Below, piece after piece: positions 9,290-17,373 of a stretch of DNA of 64,000 nucleotides. The stretch is from CAUZIB01 sp963663925 (lineage in GTDB: Bacteria; Acidobacteriota; Vicinamibacteria; Vicinamibacterales; UBA8438). Position 1 is the first letter of the stretch; every line of letters begins with the position of its first letter. Location of the stretch: positions 1,798,001-1,862,000 of the forward strand of contig OZ250139.1 of NCBI GenBank assembly GCA_965237405.1, given 5' to 3'. A program made the position numbers and the translations under genes. The notes beneath the pieces were generated by a model that saw nothing but the letters and a program-made list of their open reading frames with translations, did no database searches and had not been told where the DNA came from.

Positions 9290-9918
9290 GCGTCGGCCTG
9301 CCCGCATCCGCGCACCAACGCCCCAAAGAGGCGCTCACTCACCCCAACGTAGTACTCGAACCCATCGGTCGCGATCAGCGGGAATCCCACCACGCGTCCG
9401 CGGAGGATGACGTCGTTGAGGACGGCCGTGGCGTTTCGAGAGGCGCGGCGGCCGAGCACGCTCCCGGCCCACAATCGGGACCACACCTCGATGGCCGCAC
9501 ACAACCATGTGGCGCTGCTCTTGGTGCCGATGAACGTGCAGAGCGCATCAGCCTGCAGCTCAATGATTTCGAAGTCGCGCAACAGCCGCTGGTTGAAGCG
9601 CTTCGGCGCTGTCGAGGCCCGCTCGAGCCATCGCGCGATGGTATGGCGGGAATGGCCCGTAACCCGGGCGGTCGCAGACATGCTCACACCCTCGACGCGC
9701 AGGCTCGCGACCTGGTCGAATTCCCTACGCGCGCAGCGAAGGCCGCTGTACGCGGTCCCCGTGTGCGTGCTGACCGTTCCCCCGCAGACCGTGCAGCGGT
9801 ACCGCCAGCGTCGGCCCCACTTCGTCGGAAACAAGCCGTGGCCCACGATGTTGAGGCCCAGTTTTCCACGGTTGTCACACCCGCGCTTGGCGCAGGCCAT
9901 CCCGTTGATCGCGTGCAT
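9290..9918 (-). pseudogene. IS1-like transposase, C-terminally truncated
   Basis: From ATG 9918 on the minus strand the protein begins with a zinc-finger-like Cys pattern (CAKRGCDNRGK and CTVCGG), then an HTH (VSMSATARVTGHSRHTIARWL). The start of an IS1-type catalytic domain follows: IIELQADALCTFIGTKSSATWLCA, with ATDGFEYYVG further on. The order matches IS1-family transposases. After about residue 210 the frame is the antisense of the IS5-like relic, so the C-terminus is lost and the gene is inactive. Confidence 0.7.
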
Positions 9919-10007
9919 CGCTCACGTGTACCTGGGGGAAACCCGCGGTTTTCGCCCAAGATCTCGGAGGTGAAGGCGACCGATCAACAGCGACCGGCGC
10001 AAGCACC

Positions 10008-10113
10008 CCACCACCACCGCCGGCCGCCTCGTGTTCGGCACTTTCGCGGCGCTGGTCGAGTTCGAGCGGGAGCTGATCCGCGAATGCACCCTAGCCTGGC
10101 TCACGGCCGTGCT
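10008..10113 (+). pseudogene. Serine resolvase fragment (catalytic domain end)
   Basis: Codons in frame from about 10010 read TTTAGRLVFGTFAALVEFER then ELIRECTLAWLTA, the conserved end of the catalytic domain and start of the E-helix of Tn3-type serine recombinases. The N-terminal part with the catalytic Ser is missing. The protein appears to resume at about 10916 with the DNA-binding domain, after an insert carrying the cytochrome P460 gene. Confidence 0.7.
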
Positions 10114-10347
10114 ATATATAGGGTCTGGGGCTTGGACCGTCAAAATGGAAATCCAGGCTTGAGCTTTTCTTTGGCCAGGTACGTGAAGTCGAAGCATGTC
10201 CGGCGGATCAAGGTCCGGCCCTTCACCCGCGTAGAGCGCGATCCTCTACGAGCAACTGAAACAGGGGCGTGAGTTGTGTTCGGGTAGGGGGGATCACGCG
10301 AGTTGGCCGATTGACGGTACACCGAAGCCTCATAAAGGAGCGTATCA

Positions 10348-10824
10348 ATGAAAGCACGTCTGCTCACCGCCATCTGTGTCACTGCTGCCATCGCTGTCGT
10401 TGAAGGGCAGTCCGAAGTGCCCTACCCGACGGGGTACCGTGATTGGTCGCACATCAAGAGCATGGTAATTGAGGAGGGGCATCCCCTCTTCGAGGCCTTC
10501 GGCGGTATTCACCACATTTACGCCAATGACGAAGCCGTCACCGGCTATCAAGACGGACGCTTCCCAGACGCCGCGGTGATTGCCTTCGACCTCTTGGAGG
10601 CGGTGCGCGCGGACAACGCGGTCACCGAGGGTGCACGCAAGGTGCTGGCCGTGATGCACAAGGACTCGGAGCGTTATCCGGCGACGGGTGGCTGGGGCTT
10701 CGAGGGATTCGGAGGTGGTGACGCCGGCAATCGGGTGGTGGGTGCGAATGCCGAAACCGCCTGCTTTTCCTGCCACCAGCCACAAGAGGCTCAGGACTAT
10801 GTCTTTAGCCAACGGCGAGATTGA
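10348..10824 (+). CDS. Cytochrome P460-like periplasmic haem protein
   Basis: This 158-aa protein has an N-terminal signal peptide (about residues 1-20) and a single CXXCH haem-binding site, CFSCH, near residue 144. The domain body resembles cytochrome P460 (PTGYRDWSHIKSM near the start; HKDSERYPATGGWGFEGFG before the haem site). In P460 a Lys shortly before the ATGGWGFE block cross-links to the haem; the Lys in HKDSERYP is a candidate. Characterised members oxidise hydroxylamine, but many homologues are uncharacterised. A clear ribosome site (AAAGGAG at 10335-10341) precedes ATG 10348. The gene lies between two halves of a serine resolvase and looks like captured cargo. Confidence 0.85.
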   Translation: MKARLLTAICVTAAIAVVEGQSEVPYPTGYRDWSHIKSMVIEEGHPLFEAFGGIHHIYANDEAVTGYQDGRFPDAAVIAFDLLEAVRADNAVTEGARKVLAVMHKDSERYPATGGWGFEGFGGGDAGNRVVGANAETACFSCHQPQEAQDYVFSQRRD

Positions 10825-10915
10825 CGTGGCACGCTGATCCTGCCCCGAGGGCAGGTCAGTGCGGCTGCGGGACCCCGGGCCATGGCTAGGTCTGATGGCG
10901 CGCTGTCAGGAATTC

Positions 10916-11060
10916 ATGCGCGTCGGCGTTGCGGGCGCACGGACGCCACGGCGGCAGGACGTTCGCGCTCTCGAAAGCCCAGGTGCGGCTGGCCCAGACC
11001 GCGATGGCGCACCGCGACACCTCCGTGTCCGAGCTCTGTCGCGAACTCGGATCAACCCCG
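10916..11060 (+). pseudogene. Serine resolvase fragment (DNA-binding domain)
   Basis: The plus strand reads SALRAHGRHGGRTFALSKAQ then VRLAQTAMAHRDTSVSELCREL, the linker and C-terminal HTH of a Tn3-type serine recombinase. It continues almost exactly where the fragment at 10008-10113 stops. The last residues are cut at 11060 by the terminal repeat of the next IS relic. Confidence 0.7.
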
Positions 11061-11192
11061 TAAGGTGCGATTAATGGGCCGACCACTCTAGTAGAAACTG
11101 AGCAGCCCGCCGAGGCGCTCCCGCCGCTGAACGTCGGCGGCCAGGCTCACCGGCGGTGGCGGTCGTTGCAGGAACTGGTTGTCGAGTCCCTG
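11061..11192 (-). mobile_element. Partial copy B of the integrase-core IS
   Basis: It begins with TAAGGTGCGATTAATGGGCC, the same terminal repeat as copies at 6156 and 12896. On the minus strand it encodes the last residues of the same transposase (QGLDNQFLQRPPPPVSLAAD, then RRERLGGLLSFY). About 130 bp remain, after which the sequence becomes the 3' flank of the tyrosine integrase. Confidence 0.75.
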
Positions 11193-11319
11193 CGCGCGTG
11201 CCCGTGGTCGGCGGCGTCGGCCCGCCCCGTCGCCGCGTGTGGCACGATCGCGGGCCGGCTCGTATCTGTGGCCTGGACGCGAGCCGCGGCGCACCGACGG
11301 GCGGTGTCCGGCCCCGCCC

Positions 11320-12345
11320 TTACGCGGTGGTGCGTCGCACGAGGCGGAGGGCTGGCGCGGTGCGCGTGGCGGCGGCGCCGGTCGGGTGCGCGCGCCCGCG
11401 GGGCGTCGCCTGTGCCTGCTGTGCCAAATAGGCGACGAGCTGGTCGCCGGCGTCGAGCAGTTCCTGCTCATTGATGATGTTGTAGCGGTCGAAGATGGCG
11501 CGGCTCTTGTGGCCGGTCAGGAGCATGGCGACCCGCTCGGGGACGCTGGCGCGGAGCAGGTTGCGCGCGGCGGTACGGCGGCAGTCGTGCAGGAAGCGGG
11601 TCGGCACGCCGGCCGCCTGACAGGCGGTGCGCCACGCCGTGCGCCAGCGGCGGACAGAGATGCCGTCGCGGTGGAAGACCAGGGGGCTGTCGGGGTCGCG
11701 GCGTGCCCGCCGTCGCGCCAGCGCCCCGGCGATGGGGGGCGAGATCGGAAGAATCCGCCCGACCAGCGTTTTCGAGCGGGCCGGTGAGAGCCGGATGACG
11801 CCGCCAGCCACATCAATCTCGTCCCAGGTGAGGCCGAGGATCTCGTTCTTGCGCCAGCCGGAGTAGTAGGCCAGGTCGAGGATGTCCTGCCACGGGGCGA
11901 GCAGGTGGGCGCGGACGGCGAGGTATTCGGGGTGTTCGAAGAAGCCCTGGCGAGGGGGATTCTCCCGGAGCCGGTCGGGGAAGCCGGGCACGGTGTCGAG
12001 CCAGCCCCAGTGGACGGCGAGCGTGCCCATGCGGTGGAGGGCCGAGGTTTCCCGGTTGATGGTGCCGGTGGCCGCCCCGGCAGCGCGCCGGGCGAGTTGG
12101 TACTGGCGGATTTGATACGTGGTGAGCGCGGCGGCTCGCGCGGCGCGGCCGAAGAAGGCGGTGAGATGGGTGATCCGGCCACGGGCGGTGCTGACGGACC
12201 GGAACTGCCGGACCTCGTAGTCCTGGAGGTAGGCGTCGATGAGGGCCCCCAGGGTCGGCCCCTGGAGGCCGAACGTGCGCGTGAGCGGCGCCGTGGCGCG
12301 CGCGTCACCGGAGGTGGTGGTCGAGACGGTCTCGGGCGGGGTCAT
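11320..12345 (-). CDS. Tyrosine-type site-specific integrase
   Basis: This phage/ICE-type tyrosine recombinase has about 341 aa from ATG 12345, which is preceded by AAGGAGGA at a proper distance (upstream codons to 12399 are unlikely to be used). An N-terminal SAM-like core-binding domain is followed by the catalytic domain with Arg in YYSGWRKNEILGL, Lys in RSKTLVG, HxxR in LHDCRRTAARNL, His/Lys in LLTGHKSRAIF and the nucleophile Tyr in FDRYNI. All catalytic residues are visible, so it may be active. It sits about 2 kb from the 3' half of a tRNA-Arg gene (14358-14404), a plausible attachment site. Confidence 0.9.
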   Translation of the reverse strand: MTPPETVSTTTSGDARATAPLTRTFGLQGPTLGALIDAYLQDYEVRQFRSVSTARGRITHLTAFFGRAARAAALTTYQIRQYQLARRAAGAATGTINRETSALHRMGTLAVHWGWLDTVPGFPDRLRENPPRQGFFEHPEYLAVRAHLLAPWQDILDLAYYSGWRKNEILGLTWDEIDVAGGVIRLSPARSKTLVGRILPISPPIAGALARRRARRDPDSPLVFHRDGISVRRWRTAWRTACQAAGVPTRFLHDCRRTAARNLLRASVPERVAMLLTGHKSRAIFDRYNIINEQELLDAGDQLVAYLAQQAQATPRGRAHPTGAAATRTAPALRLVRRTTA

Positions 12346-12475
12346 GGACTCGGTTCCTCCTTGTGGTGGCGGCCGCGGGTAGGCGGTGTCCGTCCACATT
12401 CGCTCTGGGGGGCGCGACAGGCAAGGGGAATGTGCGGAGGCGAAGGCACGGCGATGTGATCCGTGGCGTACGCGC

Positions 12476-12595
12476 CGGCATTGTCAAGTTGAGGTTAGCG
12501 ACCGTTTTTGACGCCCAGCATGGCGGGTTCGCAACGGGCTGGCCCCCAGCATCTTGGGGGTCAATCGACGAACTTTTCGTCAACTTGACAATGCC
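12476..12595. repeat. MITE-like element, copy 1 (120 bp)
   Basis: Terminal inverted repeats of 16 bp (GGCATTGTCAAGTTGA at each end) bound a 120-bp noncoding element. A second copy of 119 bp lies at 24433-24551 with the same ends and a similar interior (GCCCAGCATGG, ATCTTGGGGGTC and CTTTTCGTCAACTTGACAAT are shared). No ORF is present. Length, terminal repeats and copy number fit a miniature inverted-repeat element mobilised in trans, but its parent transposase was not found in this window. Confidence 0.75.
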
Positions 12596-12597
12596 CT

Positions 12598-12885
12598 CAG
12601 CGTCACTGTGAACGTGAGGGTCGCGTCCGCGCCTTCCTCGACCTCCGCATCCGCCACCGAGAGCCGCAGGCCCTGCGCTGCTGGCCGAGAGCCCGCCATC
12701 GAGCGTGCGCCCATCCGCCGTGCAGACCCCGGGGGGCGGTGTTGCACGCCGTCGTCCCGTTGACCCGCACCGTCACGTCGCCAAGGCCCGACGGGAGGAT
12801 GCGCACGGCCCAGCCGTTGTTCTTGCCCGGGGTTAGCCGGCTCGCCTTCTCGATGCTCCGGCCCGTCACGTTGAAGAGTCCGTTC
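12598..12885 (-). pseudogene. Fragment of a Calx-beta/Ig-like repeat protein
   Basis: Minus-strand frames encode SRLTPGKNNGWAVRILPSGL, then DVTVRVNGTTACNTAP and, after at least one frameshift, LSVADAEVEEGADATLTFTV. The last block is the hallmark start of a Calx-beta repeat as in large bacterial surface proteins. The piece is bounded by the MITE on one side and by the IS at 12896 on the other. It is a decayed scrap of a larger gene. Confidence 0.6.
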
Positions 12886-12895
12886 TGGACCGCGG

Positions 12896-14056
12896 AAGGT
12901 GGGTTTAATCGGCCGACCGCTCATGCGGCCTCCCGGTGGTAGAAATTGAGCCATCCGCCCAGACGCTCCCGCCGCTGCACGTCGGCGGCCAGGCTCACCG
13001 GCGGTGGCGGTCGTTGCAGGAGCTGGTTGTCGAGTCCCTGGTGGTGTCGCTCGCGATGGTCGTGGTCGACGTACTCGCCCACGAGGAGACGCAGGGGCCC
13101 TTCGCCGAGGGGGACGACGCGACTGAGACACTCCTCTTGAATAGAGCGGACGAACCGCTCGGCATACGCGTTGAGATTGGGACTCTTCGGCGGGAGACGG
13201 ATCGGCTGGACACCCCCGCCCTCCAGGATCTCGCCAAACTCCCGCGTGGAGAGCGGGTCGCGGTCGTGAATCAGATAGCGGGCGCGTTGCAAGCAGCCAT
13301 CGACCGGGTCCGTTAAATTGCGGGCCATCTGCTCCATCCACGTGCCGTACGGCTGCGGATGGATCCCGGCGATGGTCACGCGGCGGGACTGCAGCGCGAT
13401 CACGAAGAAGACCAGGTGCCGCTGGAGCCCGGCCAGCGTGAGCACCTCGACGGTGAACAGATCGCAGGCCGTGCGGCCCTCCCAGGGCGCCTGCAGGAAC
13501 GTCTTCCCGGGCATGCGCCGGCTCCGCTCGGGAGCCGGGTCGATCCCGTGGTCGTGCAGGATCCGCGTCACCGGGGTCCGAGCGATCTCGTGGCCGAGGT
13601 TCGAGAGCGCCCCGCGGATCCGTGTGTCCCCCCACTGGGGATGCTCGACCGCCATCCGGACCACGAGCGCAGCCACGTCACGGCGCGTCATCGGCCGGCC
13701 TCGACCGCGGCGGGTGCTGCCGTCGTATGTCTGGGCGATCAATCTCCGGTACCAGCGGAGAATCGTGTCAGGCGTGACGATGCCGGCGACCTGCATCAAG
13801 ACGCGCCGGCCGAGTTGCTGGCCGCGCACGGCGAGTCGACGGCGTTGGGCATCGGTCCGACGAAGCGGCCGAGGGCCCAGGTGCTCCCGGAGGACCCGAT
13901 GCTCCTCCCGGAGATACGCGATCAGATCGTCTTGGTGGCGGTTCACCCAGCCAGCGAACGTGAGAACGAGGAACTGGAGCGCAGGCGGCATGGCCTTAAA
14001 TTACTTGGGAGACTCGACCAGCACTGACCGGACCTCGGCCCATTAAACGCACCTTA
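12896..14056 (-). mobile_element. Integrase-core IS, complete copy C
   Basis: Imperfect terminal repeats bound the element: AAGGTGGGTTTAATCGGCCGA on the left and its partner (AAGGTGCGTTTAATGGGCCGA on the minus strand) on the right, ending at 14056. The single transposase gene fills most of the 1,161 bp. Truncated copies A (6156) and B (11061) share the same right-hand (transposase 3') terminus and orientation. No clear target duplication was seen. Confidence 0.8.
12921..13991 (-). CDS. DDE integrase-core transposase (356 aa)
   Basis: This integrase-core transposase has an N-terminal HTH region (IVTPDTILRWYRRLIAQTYD, then HPQWGDTRIRGALSNLGHEI) followed by a catalytic core. The first Asp is in ACDLFTVEVL, the second in IHDRDPLST and the Glu in YAERFVRSIQEEC. 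The C-terminal block DHDHRERHHQGLDNQLLQ is shared with the two truncated copies. It belongs near the IS481/IS3 group; the exact ISfinder family is not assigned. The gene appears intact. Confidence 0.85.
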   Translation of the reverse strand: MPPALQFLVLTFAGWVNRHQDDLIAYLREEHRVLREHLGPRPLRRTDAQRRRLAVRGQQLGRRVLMQVAGIVTPDTILRWYRRLIAQTYDGSTRRGRGRPMTRRDVAALVVRMAVEHPQWGDTRIRGALSNLGHEIARTPVTRILHDHGIDPAPERSRRMPGKTFLQAPWEGRTACDLFTVEVLTLAGLQRHLVFFVIALQSRRVTIAGIHPQPYGTWMEQMARNLTDPVDGCLQRARYLIHDRDPLSTREFGEILEGGGVQPIRLPPKSPNLNAYAERFVRSIQEECLSRVVPLGEGPLRLLVGEYVDHDHRERHHQGLDNQLLQRPPPPVSLAADVQRRERLGGWLNFYHREAA

Positions 14057-14357
14057 CGGGCACCGCCAGGGATTTCTTCGCGGTGGCCGCGATCTCGACC
14101 ATCAACGTGGAGGTGGTACTGGGGGAGTTCGTGCGGTGCTTCCACCGACCGCCTGGAAACAGCTCGCCGACGCGCAGGTCGACGGTTGGCGGCGGTGGGA
14201 CCCGGAAGCCAGCCCGCGACCTCATCGGTTATGGTCGCGAGGCGATGAGGTGGCGAATGTGGTCGAATTGGCGTCAGGTTTCGGCCAGAAGTGGCGGTCA
14301 ATCCCTCAAAAAATATAACCGCTTTGATATAACCGATCATCACCGATCCGACATGGG
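14057..14357. other. Non-coding stretch between IS copy C and the tRNA fragment
   Basis: I see no convincing gene here. The last 60 bases are locally AT-rich (CAAAAAATATAACCGC and GATATAACCGATC), unlike the surroundings, which is often the case next to integrase attachment sites. The stretch replaces the expected 5' half of the tRNA gene. Confidence 0.4.
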
Positions 14358-14404
14358 GCCTTCTAAGCCGAGGGTCGCAGGTTCGAATCCTGCCGGGCGC
14401 GCCA
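14358..14404 (+). other. 3' half of tRNA-Arg(TCT): integration site remnant
   Basis: The sequence contains the anticodon loop CTTCTAA, the variable region, the T arm (GCAGG-TTCGAAT-CCTGC), the acceptor strand CGGGCGC, a discriminator G and an encoded CCA (14402-14404). The bases upstream cannot form the D arm or the 5' acceptor strand, so this is not a complete tRNA. Tyrosine integrases commonly target tRNA 3' halves and duplicate them at one end of the inserted element. The intact tRNA is not in this window. Confidence 0.75.
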
Positions 14405-14671
14405 CTTTCCTAAAGAATTCGCCGATTGTGCCCACTGCCTGGGCACCAGAGGCGAAGGTGTAGGCGAAAAAAGTGACCGGTCGTCCCCACAGATTGGCTG
14501 ACTGAAGTACGCCGAGCCCCACCCCCGCGCTTCACAACGGCCGGCGCCGATGGCATGGTGTGACGTCGTGGAGCCTCGCACGCTGCGTGAGTGCCGGGCC
14601 CAGCAGTTCCGCCTATTCTAACCCACATACCAACCCACATCAGATCCAGCTAGTTCTGGTCCTCAGCGGGG

Positions 14672-14785
14672 GCGCTCGCGATCCTGCACGACGTACAGAG
14701 ACTGGCCGATCGCACCGGCTTGGTGTTCCGCAGTCTGCGCGGGAAGCCACTCTCCAACACGACGCTATCGAAATTGATCAAGGAA
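14672..14785 (+). pseudogene. Phage-type tyrosine integrase fragment 1
   Basis: The plus strand reads ALAILHDVQRLADRTGLVFR and then SLRGKPLSNTTLSKLIKE. This is the region before the HxxR box in P4/CP4-57-like integrases. The rest of the gene is absent; after about 14785 the HNH gene begins on the other strand. It is a relic of an earlier integration next to the tRNA. Confidence 0.7.
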
Positions 14786-15608
14786 CCTCAACCGCCTGGA
14801 CGGCTGCCTCTCCCCGTCGGAACCAACCTACGTCAGGTCCGACGGAAAGCACTCCACCACCGTAGCTTATCTTTCCGTCGTATCGGTCTCCAAGGGGGAT
14901 AGAACCGAGCGTCTTGATGATTGCTCGTTCACGAGTCAGGATGCGCTTGGCCTCAGCCGCGCCGTCGTCGACGTACTCCACCGCTCTGTCTTGTTCGAGG
15001 TAGAACAGCCCAACGCGGCCGAACACACCACTTCCACCGGTACAGTCCGAGCAGCGGACCATCTCAATTCCAGAAGGTGAAGTCGCGATGTGAGTGTATG
15101 TGAAGGATTCTCTACCATGCCGCCATCGGACAAACAGTGTTCCATCATCATGGCGGCATGGGGAGAACTCCCCAAAGAACCGGTTGCTCCGGTTCGCAGC
15201 GGTGAGGTTCACCGCTGCTACGGTCTCGTCCGCGTCTGACAGCCAGCCGAGCAATTCCCTGGGTATCAGGGGGTGGATGAACTCGTCCCGGACAAATGAG
15301 TAGCGGCAGTTGCCGAAAGACGTGTGCGGCGACGCCCTGACGACGGCCCCTGGCGCCTCTCCAGTAACCGTCTTGTACCACTTGTCTCGGTGCTCTCGAA
15401 TCATCTTCCTCTTTGCCGGGTCTCCGCCGTAGGCCCGATGGCACCCGGCACAGAGTGGAGCCGCGTTGTCCTCTGTACTCTCGCCGCCGGCCGCTCGGGG
15501 TACGATGTGATGGATATCGATGTCCGGCTCGTGGCAACCGGCAATGCAACAGCGCAAGTCGGCACGGTCCCGAATCTTCTTCTTCAGTGCTTCTGTGAAC
15601 GGCAGCAT
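14778..15608 (-). CDS. HNH endonuclease with an uncharacterised C-terminal domain
   Basis: This 276-aa protein carries an N-terminal HNH nuclease domain at about residues 15-62: CCIAGC supplies two zinc-type cysteines, DIDIHHIVPRAAGG the catalytic His pair, DNAAPLCAGCHRAYGG the Asn and the second Cys pair. Residues from about 90 to 276 form a separate region (FVRDEFIHPLIPRELLGWLSDADE; GRESFTYTHIA) that I do not recognise. The gene starts at ATG 15608 and lies between two integrase relics at a tRNA site, a typical place for defence or mobile-element cargo. Its target is unknown. The last codons overlap the integrase fragment by a few bases. Confidence 0.8.
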   Translation of the reverse strand: MLPFTEALKKKIRDRADLRCCIAGCHEPDIDIHHIVPRAAGGESTEDNAAPLCAGCHRAYGGDPAKRKMIREHRDKWYKTVTGEAPGAVVRASPHTSFGNCRYSFVRDEFIHPLIPRELLGWLSDADETVAAVNLTAANRSNRFFGEFSPCRHDDGTLFVRWRHGRESFTYTHIATSPSGIEMVRCSDCTGGSGVFGRVGLFYLEQDRAVEYVDDGAAEAKRILTRERAIIKTLGSIPLGDRYDGKISYGGGVLSVGPDVGWFRRGEAAVQAVEVP

Positions 15609-15699
15609 GTCGTGGCACGTCCGGCGTCAGGCGGTCGTGTGTCGCATCACCACAAGATCCTGGATTACCTCGAAGCGTACCACGGCGGGACAGGTCGTA

Positions 15700-15875
15700 C
15701 GAGGGGAACGCGGACGCTCAGCGACGGGAAGTCGTTAATGTTCCCGATGCGAAGCGGGAAGCCGATATCGATGTCGACGCTTCGCAAGATGCTCCGGCAC
15801 CACCGGATCGCGGCCGTGGCGCACGGGTTCCGATCCTCGCTCCGCGACTGGGCGGCCAAATCGTCCCTTCGCCTC
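15700..15875 (+). pseudogene. Phage-type tyrosine integrase fragment 2
   Basis: The plus strand encodes FPMRSGKPISMSTLRKMLRH then HRIAAVAHGFRSSLRDWAAK, the HxxR region of a P4-type integrase (His-Gly-Phe-Arg). It overlaps the same family region as fragment 1 but differs in sequence, so it comes from a different integrase. No start, no N-terminal domain and no Tyr box remain. Confidence 0.7.
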
Positions 15876-16070
15876 CAGGTCAGCCCCGGCCGCGAGCAGG
15901 ACCTGGACAACGGCCGGGTTCTTCTACGTGGGATGAACCTTCGACGGCATCCCTGCAGTGTGACTCCTGCGGAGACGAGAAGGGCGGGCCAAACCGCCCC
16001 ACCCGCAGAAGGTCTTTGTCGAGTAGCCCCGGGGGATTGCTCCCCCGAGGCCCTCACCAGAACCGGACTA

Positions 16071-17373
16071 GCAGGCTGCTGAAAAACTCCGCGAAATGGG
16101 ATCGACAGATTGATCCCGTCGTACTACGATGCTCCCAACACTGAAGGGAGCCCGATCATGCGCGGACACGATGAGCAGACCACCCACATGTTCAGCTACC
16201 TGTCGCCGGAACAGCGCGTGCCGGCCGACCATTCGCTCCGCGCCGTTCGGGCGCTGACGGACGAAGCCCTGCAGATAATGTCGCGCCGATTCGCGAGCCT
16301 GTACGCCACGACAGGGCGTCCGTCGATCCCACCGGAGCAATTGCTGCGTGCTTTGCTGTTGCAGGTGCTCTACACGGTGCGGAGCGAGCGGCTGCTCATG
16401 GAAGAGCTCAACGATAACCTGCTGTTCCGGTGGTTCGTCGGGCTGAATATGGATGACCCGGTCTGGCATCCCACGACGTTTACCAAGAATCGCGACCGGC
16501 TGCTGTCGGGCGATGTCGCCGCCGCGTTCTTTGATGCGGTCCAGGCCCACGCCCGGGCGGCCGGGCTGCTCTCGGACGAACACTTCACCGTGGATGGGAC
16601 GCAGTTGGAAGCATGGGCCAGCCTGAAAAGCGTTCGGTGCGTGGACGCAGCGGAGAGCGACCCGCCCGAGGACCCGGGCAATCCCACGGTCAACTTCCAC
16701 GGGGAGCGGCGGCGCAATGACACCCATCAGTCGACGACCGATCCCGAGGCGATGTTGTATCGGAAGGGCAAAGGCAAGGAAGCCAAGCTGGCGTATCTCG
16801 GCCACGTGCTGCTGGACAATCGACAGGGGCGTGTCGCCAACGTCTGCGCGACCCACGCGACGGGGACCGCCGAACGCGACGCGGCGGGGCTGTTGCTGGA
16901 GGCCAGCGCCTCCCCGGGCAGCACGGTCGGGGCGGACAAGGGCTACGATGTGGCGCGCTTCGTTGCCGACGTGCGCGTCCAGGACGTCACGCCCCACGTG
17001 GCGCAGAAGGTCCGCGGGAGTGCGATCGACGGTCGGACCACGCGGCATGCGAGCTATCACGTGAGTCAGCGGAAACGAAAACTCGTGGAACAGGTCTTCG
17101 GCTGGATGAAGACCGTCGGCGGCCTGCGCAAGCTCCGGCATCGCGGCATCGCCCTGGTGGATTGGCAGCTCACCTTCGCCGCCACCGCCTATAACTTGGT
17201 CCGGTTGCGGAATCTGGAGGCGAGGTGTCCCTGATCGCCGGCCGCGGGTGTCGCTGGCCCCCTCGTCGGGACAGCGTGTCCCCGTGCGCACCGTTGTCGG
17301 GGGGGGAGGGGGGGGCGTGACACGCATGATGGCCATGAAAATAGCCCGATCCTCGTGTTCTTCAGCAACCTGC
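16071..17373 (+). mobile_element. IS5-type insertion sequence inside the group II intron
   Basis: The ends GCAGGCTGCTGAAAAAC (16071-16087) and, on the minus strand, GCAGGTTGCTGAAGAAC (17373 down) form imperfect terminal repeats. CTA stands before the left end and TAG after the right end, consistent with a TA or CTAG target. The element is 1,303 bp with one intact transposase. It is inserted in domain V of the group II intron. Confidence 0.82.
16158..17234 (+). CDS. IS5-family (IS1182/IS1031-like) transposase
   Basis: This 358-aa DDE transposase begins MRGHDEQTTHMFSYLSPEQR, a typical start of this group. The N-terminal DUF772-type domain includes SIPPEQLLRALLLQVLYTVR and the LFRWFVGLNMDDPVWHPTTF block. 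Catalytic Asp residues are in FTVDGTQLEAW and GADKGYD, and the Glu is in KLVEQVFGWMKTVGG. The ATG at 16158 is chosen because homology begins there; upstream codons from 16110 cover the IS end. The gene is intact. Confidence 0.9.
   Translation: MRGHDEQTTHMFSYLSPEQRVPADHSLRAVRALTDEALQIMSRRFASLYATTGRPSIPPEQLLRALLLQVLYTVRSERLLMEELNDNLLFRWFVGLNMDDPVWHPTTFTKNRDRLLSGDVAAAFFDAVQAHARAAGLLSDEHFTVDGTQLEAWASLKSVRCVDAAESDPPEDPGNPTVNFHGERRRNDTHQSTTDPEAMLYRKGKGKEAKLAYLGHVLLDNRQGRVANVCATHATGTAERDAAGLLLEASASPGSTVGADKGYDVARFVADVRVQDVTPHVAQKVRGSAIDGRTTRHASYHVSQRKRKLVEQVFGWMKTVGGLRKLRHRGIALVDWQLTFAATAYNLVRLRNLEARCP

Noticed and set aside
12580..13635. Long minus-strand ORF (351 codons) overlapping the complete IS copy C
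   Set aside because: It is a different frame of the real transposase (12921-13991) and is Arg/Pro/Gly-rich; only its last part touches the Calx-beta fragment.
14340..14522. Minus-strand ORF containing RPAGFEPATLGLEGP
   Set aside because: This peptide is the known artefact produced by translating a tRNA 3' end in reverse; the plus strand here is the tRNA-Arg fragment.
16031..16046. Hairpin GGGGGATTGCTCCCCC as a rho-independent terminator
   Set aside because: There is no T-run on either side, and on the minus strand it fits domain VI of the group II intron much better.
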